Part shown: piece by piece, positions 60,308-64,000 of the stretch
Position numbering within the stretch: the first letter of the stretch is position 1
Layout of the letters: the number at the start of each line of letters is the position of its first letter
Assembly: GCA_032622095.1 (NCBI GenBank)
Contig: CP136062.1
Location: forward strand, 198,345,887 to 198,409,886
Length of the DNA stretch: 64,000 nt
From: Siphonodentalium dalli
Lineage: Eukaryota > Mollusca > Scaphopoda > Gadilida > Siphonodentaliidae
Reading direction: 5' to 3'
Notes under the pieces: model-generated
What the model saw: the letters and a program-made list of their open reading frames with translations, nothing else
Database searches by the model: none
What the model was told of the DNA's origin: nothing
Made by a program: the position numbers and the translations under genes

Positions 60308-60640
60308 CGAAAAAGGGTCATGACTCCTTTAAAATTAATCGGATCAAACCCATATTCGGACTCGATCTGTATTTTGGGCTGTGAAACTCAAATACCAAAT
60401 TTGGTTCCAATCAGATAAAAAATGTTAGAGTTATGGCAGAATGCGTGAATTCTAAGTTGAAAAAGGGCCATAACTCTGTAACAAAAACTCGGATCAAACC
60501 CAAATTCGATCTGTATTTTGGGCTGAGAAATCCATATACAAAATTTGGTTTCGATCGGATAGAAAATGTTTGAGTTATCGCATTACTCGTAAAGTGTCTA
60601 CGGACAGACAGACGGACAGACAGACGGACGAACGACGAGT
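60308..60640. repeat. Interspersed repeat, two ~150-bp units and GACGGACA tail
   Basis: GAAAAAGGG(T/C)CAT, CGGATCAAACCCA, GATCTGTATTTTGGGCTG and AAATTTGGTT..GAT occur near 60308 and 60459. GACAGACGGACAGACAGACG and GAACGACGAGTGG follow, like the tails at 8690 and 27930. Confidence 0.7.
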
Positions 60641-62158
60641 GGTCAATCCGGGCAACGACACTATGTTTACCATACTATGGTATGGGTAAACATAAAAACC
60701 CATCTACATGTAGCCTCATGCATCAGCCGCATGTCTGTAATAGCAGCTTTATACCGACATGGGTTGGCAGTCTATACATTTGTATTTATTGAATTTGTGT
60801 GCACCAGTCTCTGTCGAGACTAAGTCTGCATTAAGTACATGTGACTGGTACATACTGGTACATACTGGTACGTATATAAATCGTTCGTTCGAAGAGAGGT
60901 CCCTGTCGGTAATTGCCACACAGCAAATGCTGCACATGACATGTTCACCTGAATGGCGATCACCACCACCGGGCACTTGCAGTAAAAAGGGCAGTTCGTT
61001 CAAAGGGTACGAAGCCCCATGGCTACCCGTGGGCTTGCTATTGACAGTATTATAAGTACTAGTAGAGGTGGAAATATTTATTCTTTCGAGGTTTCGACAC
61101 AAGTTTCCAACAACTGTGGTCTGTAATAACTTGTTCGAGCTATAAAAGGTGCAAAAACTAATTTTGGCTTTTGATGACTTGTGCATATTCCATTAATTCG
61201 AAATTAGGTGTTGTTGGAAATTGGAAATGAAATAATATTATCTACTTAGTGAGCTTTCAGACAACCACGATTCAATCATAAGTGGAAGGATTTTCGTCGT
61301 AGGAAGTAACTGATAGTTAGACTGCGCATGCTCACGTCAAAATCACAAGTCAAGAAATAATATCAAGCACCGTTTGATTTTAGATTCAAAATTGTGTCGT
61401 ATCCACTTGTGACGTAATCGCAGTCGTGTATACATAAAAATTTTGGCTGGAAAGATCGCAGGGTAGTCAATCACATGCTATACAAACAACCTACTCAGCT
61501 TGACAAAACAAGTCTCCACTACTTAACCGTGGTGTGGTTAGCGTTGCCACCGCGGTCAAAATGCAAAACCTTCTACACCGATGCTCCACCTACTAACTAC
61601 AGTTGGGCCGCAGTTAGGCTGCTGCGAATATTCGATATTCGATTCGAAAGTCAAATTCGATTCGAATTAGAGTCGAAATTGCCAACTCGAAATTTCGAAT
61701 ATACTTTGACGGAAACGTAAGCTGTTTACGGACAAGTACACATGTCGATCTTAGCTGTTTGTGTGGCATTTAATTCCAGAAAATTATGTATATATACACC
61801 TAATAATTCTTATTCTACATCGCGGATGTTCGCATGCTATTAAATATAATTATAGCCAGCAATTAGCCACTATAGGATGACTAAATACGACGGGAATTAT
61901 AGCTTTAAAATGGTAGCAAAAGCTCGGAGATTGCCGATGGACCGACGACGCGAGTAGCTATCGGTTGCTATGAGACTGAGCAACCGATAGCGTTATCCAT
62001 CGTCTATCCGTCTCAGATTCCGCGTTATGTAATATCGTTGAGACTGTAAACAACACGTGTTCCGGTTTTGAAAAGAGCATTTTGGCGGTGTTTTCTTTTT
62101 AAGTTTTCTTTCAGTTTCGGAGCTTTCGTTTACACTGGACAAAATGTCGACAGTCATT
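60641..62158. other. No recognised gene; single hAT-like end at 61620
   Basis: A hairpin ATGTTTACCATACTATGGTA.. is at 60662-60694 and a 13-bp-arm hairpin is at 61955-61990. GCTGCGAATATTCGATATTC at 61620 resembles a hAT terminal region with ATTCGA repeats, but no mate is visible. Confidence 0.4.
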
Positions 62159-62162
62159 CATG

Positions 62163-62177
62163 TTTATTTCAATGGCT

Positions 62178-62213
<36 letters not shown>

Positions 62214-62637
62214 CAAAAATATTTGATTCGAGTCGAGGAAGTCACCCGTCAAAGCTCAGATTTGTTAGATATCGATTTTAGAAATCTATTATTTTTCATT
62301 ATCGGGAATACTTTCTGGCCCAGAACTCAGTCAAAATTGCATTATTATTACCACTTGATTTTAGAGTTATCCATCCTTGTCTGTTTGAATAGATTTTGGT
62401 GTACACATCCCGAGCAGATTATGGCAGTTGAAGGCAATTATTAGTACTCATCTTGAGTAAATAACAAATTTCAAAAATCAATATCTAATAACTATGAGCT
62501 TTGTTTGATGGGTTCCTCGACTCGAATCAAATATTTTTTACCCCCAAAGAAATAGTAATATAGGACCCTCTGATCGGATTGTTGTTGTTGGAATCTGTTG
62601 AGATGGGGACCCTCTGTTTGGATTGAGTACGTACTTT
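62163..62637. repeat. AAAGGTACTCAATC MITE, left side replaced by G-run
   Basis: ATTTCAATGGCT, a G-run at 62178-62212, then AAAAATATTTGATTCGAGTC and the full right side to GGATTGAGTACG. Expansion of the normal GGGG in the body created the run. The glycine-rich open frame at 62160 is an artefact. Confidence 0.8.
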
Positions 62638-62781
62638 AAACATGATAAAGCTTCAGGCAGTGCAGGGACTTACACGTGTGATGAATGCAACATGGTGTAT
62701 AAAACGCAAGCATATGGGACAACTACCCATCTGGGCAATTCCACGACGGAGAATGAAATTTGTGAAAAAATTAAATCTTGA
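62638..62781 (+). CDS. Possible degenerate BED-type zinc finger exon
   Basis: On the plus strand the frame SGSAGTYTCDECNMVYKTQA and YGTTTHLGNSTTENEI runs to a TGA at 62779-62781. C-x2-C followed by GTT..HL is reminiscent of BED fingers of hAT transposases, and a hAT-like end lies 1 kb upstream. The final histidine is missing, so the call is weak. Confidence 0.2.
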   Translation, partial: KHDKASGSAGTYTCDECNMVYKTQAYGTTTHLGNSTTENEICEKIKS

Positions 62782-63607
62782 ATATTGACTAAACAGTTTG
62801 AAAATCTGATAGTTATGGTATTCAAGTTATTGAAAACAGTTTTTCTCTCTCTCATATTCATCAGTTTAGTGCTGAAAGCTTATGCCATTGTTAACCCACA
62901 TGTGCTACTAAACTTTTTGCCAAAAGTGGCTTGTAAGTAATTGAGCAAATAGTAACAATTATTTAAGATTGGCCTGTAGTATTTCAGTATTTAAATAGGT
63001 CGATGCACGCTATAACACATCTTGGGTTTATATTTCTGTGACTGATGTCCATTTGGGGAAAAATAATTTTTCAGAAATATACAAACTATATGTAATGTCA
63101 GTCACGAAAATACTACCTTTTTTAGTATAAAACAATATTGCATGACAATATGACAACCATATCTTAGAGACGCTCAATATACCTGAGCCTCAATGTCTGT
63201 GTTCAAAATAAGCACCATTCGATGTCTAAGTTGACCGCTAGCAAGAGTTGAAATTATGTAATGTCAGTCACGCGTAATGTCAGTCACGGCATGTAATGTC
63301 AGTCACGTCGTTTTGCAATTTGTTCCTATTCTGGTAGATGACATAAAAATCTTGTAAGAAAACATACTACATGTTTTAATTGGATTTGTAAACATATGCA
63401 GTTCCATATAAGTGCATCTACTACTAGTAATTTTGAATATTGTTCTCATGATGTACATGTATGTGAGCATTGAATTTACGGTATGTGTAGCGGTACTTAA
63501 TATAATAAGAAATGCTTCAGAACATAGATGGCGAGTGAGTAAGTCGTACACGTCATACTTATCTCCTGAGATGTGTTTTTGCGATTTAAACATCTGAAGT
63601 TTCTGTT
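62782..63607. other. No gene; TAATGTCAGTCACG motif repeats
   Basis: TAATGTCAGTCACG occurs near 63093, 63259, 63274 and 63294. The last three are 15-20 bp apart, forming a short irregular tandem repeat. Confidence 0.7.
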
Positions 63608-63748
63608 ATGGTCAGTGCTGGGAAGTTCTGGAAGTGGCCTTCATATGAAGACAAGCTTATATATCAACTGGAAGACATATGCAAGAAACTGAATGGCCCA
63701 GTTGTTGTTAATTCACGTGGGAATTTTTATATCCCAGCAAATAGTTAA
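63608..63748 (+). CDS. Possible terminal exon, unidentified
   Basis: The ATG at 63608 gives MVSAGKFWKWPSYEDKLIYQ and ends GNFYIPANS at a TAA. Codon use looks coding-like and TATGGTCAG could be an acceptor, putting the exon start at about 63614. A WP..ED..Y layout is found in some transposon-linked animal proteins, but I cannot name a family. Confidence 0.3.
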   Translation: MVSAGKFWKWPSYEDKLIYQLEDICKKLNGPVVVNSRGNFYIPANS

Positions 63749-64000
63749 ATGCATGGTATAGATGATGACACAGTGCAGTTCTTTGTTCAATATTATTTAG
63801 TGCGAATGGATGTACTGTGATATTACAGAGCTCTGATTCTTAATTGGCAGTACTATATATTCAATGATTGGTTTAATGTTCTTATCTCCGAATAAACAAA
63901 CTATCAATAAAATGCAATGTCATGATCATTGGTACACAATTGTGAACATAATTCACCATTGGTCTATTCTAAAAAGAAGTACCGGTATGCAAAGTCTGAG
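63749..64000. other. No recognised feature
   Basis: Nothing is recognised to the end of the window. Confidence 0.4.

Noticed and set aside
62160-62444. Frame with a polyglycine run
   Set aside because: The glycines come from a G-run within a MITE.

Overview
The window is AT-rich, repeat-saturated animal nuclear DNA. Long gene-free tracts, split exons with GT/AG junctions, many non-autonomous DNA transposons, a tRNA-derived SINE, a Penelope-like fragment, a LINE tail, and frequent ATGTACATGTA-type strings together suggest a mollusc, most likely a bivalve. The taxonomic guess is an inference. There is no bacterial-style gene organisation, rRNA or tRNA gene, or CRISPR array.

Region 1-9 kb holds the only host gene I can name with confidence: part of a NECAB-type neuronal calcium-binding protein on the minus strand. 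Four exons are visible (8906-8930, 7136-7244, 5655-5778, 2654-2790). They join in frame to give two EF-hands and the NECAB helical region. The 5' exon and the C-terminal monooxygenase-like exons were not found. Its introns carry a hAT-type element with its target duplication, a decayed Penelope-like element and other interspersed repeats.

Region 9-18.8 kb is repeat-rich non-coding DNA. It has a 138-bp hairpin, a diverged ~140-bp tandem repeat, a TTAA-flanked piggyBac-like MITE whose inner repeats are themselves palindromes, a Mutator-like element with 65-bp perfect inverted ends and a 9-bp duplication, a ~1-kb element with ~120-bp inverted ends, and a small hAT element.

Region 18.8-45.2 kb is the most unusual part. 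Three large structures lie inside one another. The outer one (18820-45201) ends in inverted CAGTA..AAGGCCCGTGG repeats and carries CGTGGTCA-rich repeats near both ends. The middle one (about 19653-39800) has inverted arms that are satellite arrays of alternating ~180-bp and ~340-bp units. The inner one (20216-30345, 10.1 kb) also has tandemly repeated inverted arms; it interrupts a middle-array unit and duplicates 3 bp (GTA) of it. The core of the middle structure (34.2-38.5 kb) encodes two tandem copies of a basic, coiled-coil protein of unknown family, both broken by in-frame stops.

Region 45.2-64 kb holds an ~82-bp tandem repeat, a 32-copy 22-bp minisatellite, a LINE 3' end, a cluster of TACACA/TGTGTA palindromes, a three-copy ~350-bp repeat containing a 216-bp-arm palindrome, copies of a TTAA-flanked MITE, a hAT-like element nested in a longer inverted-repeat element, a SINE with a 12-bp target duplication, and a few low-confidence exon candidates.
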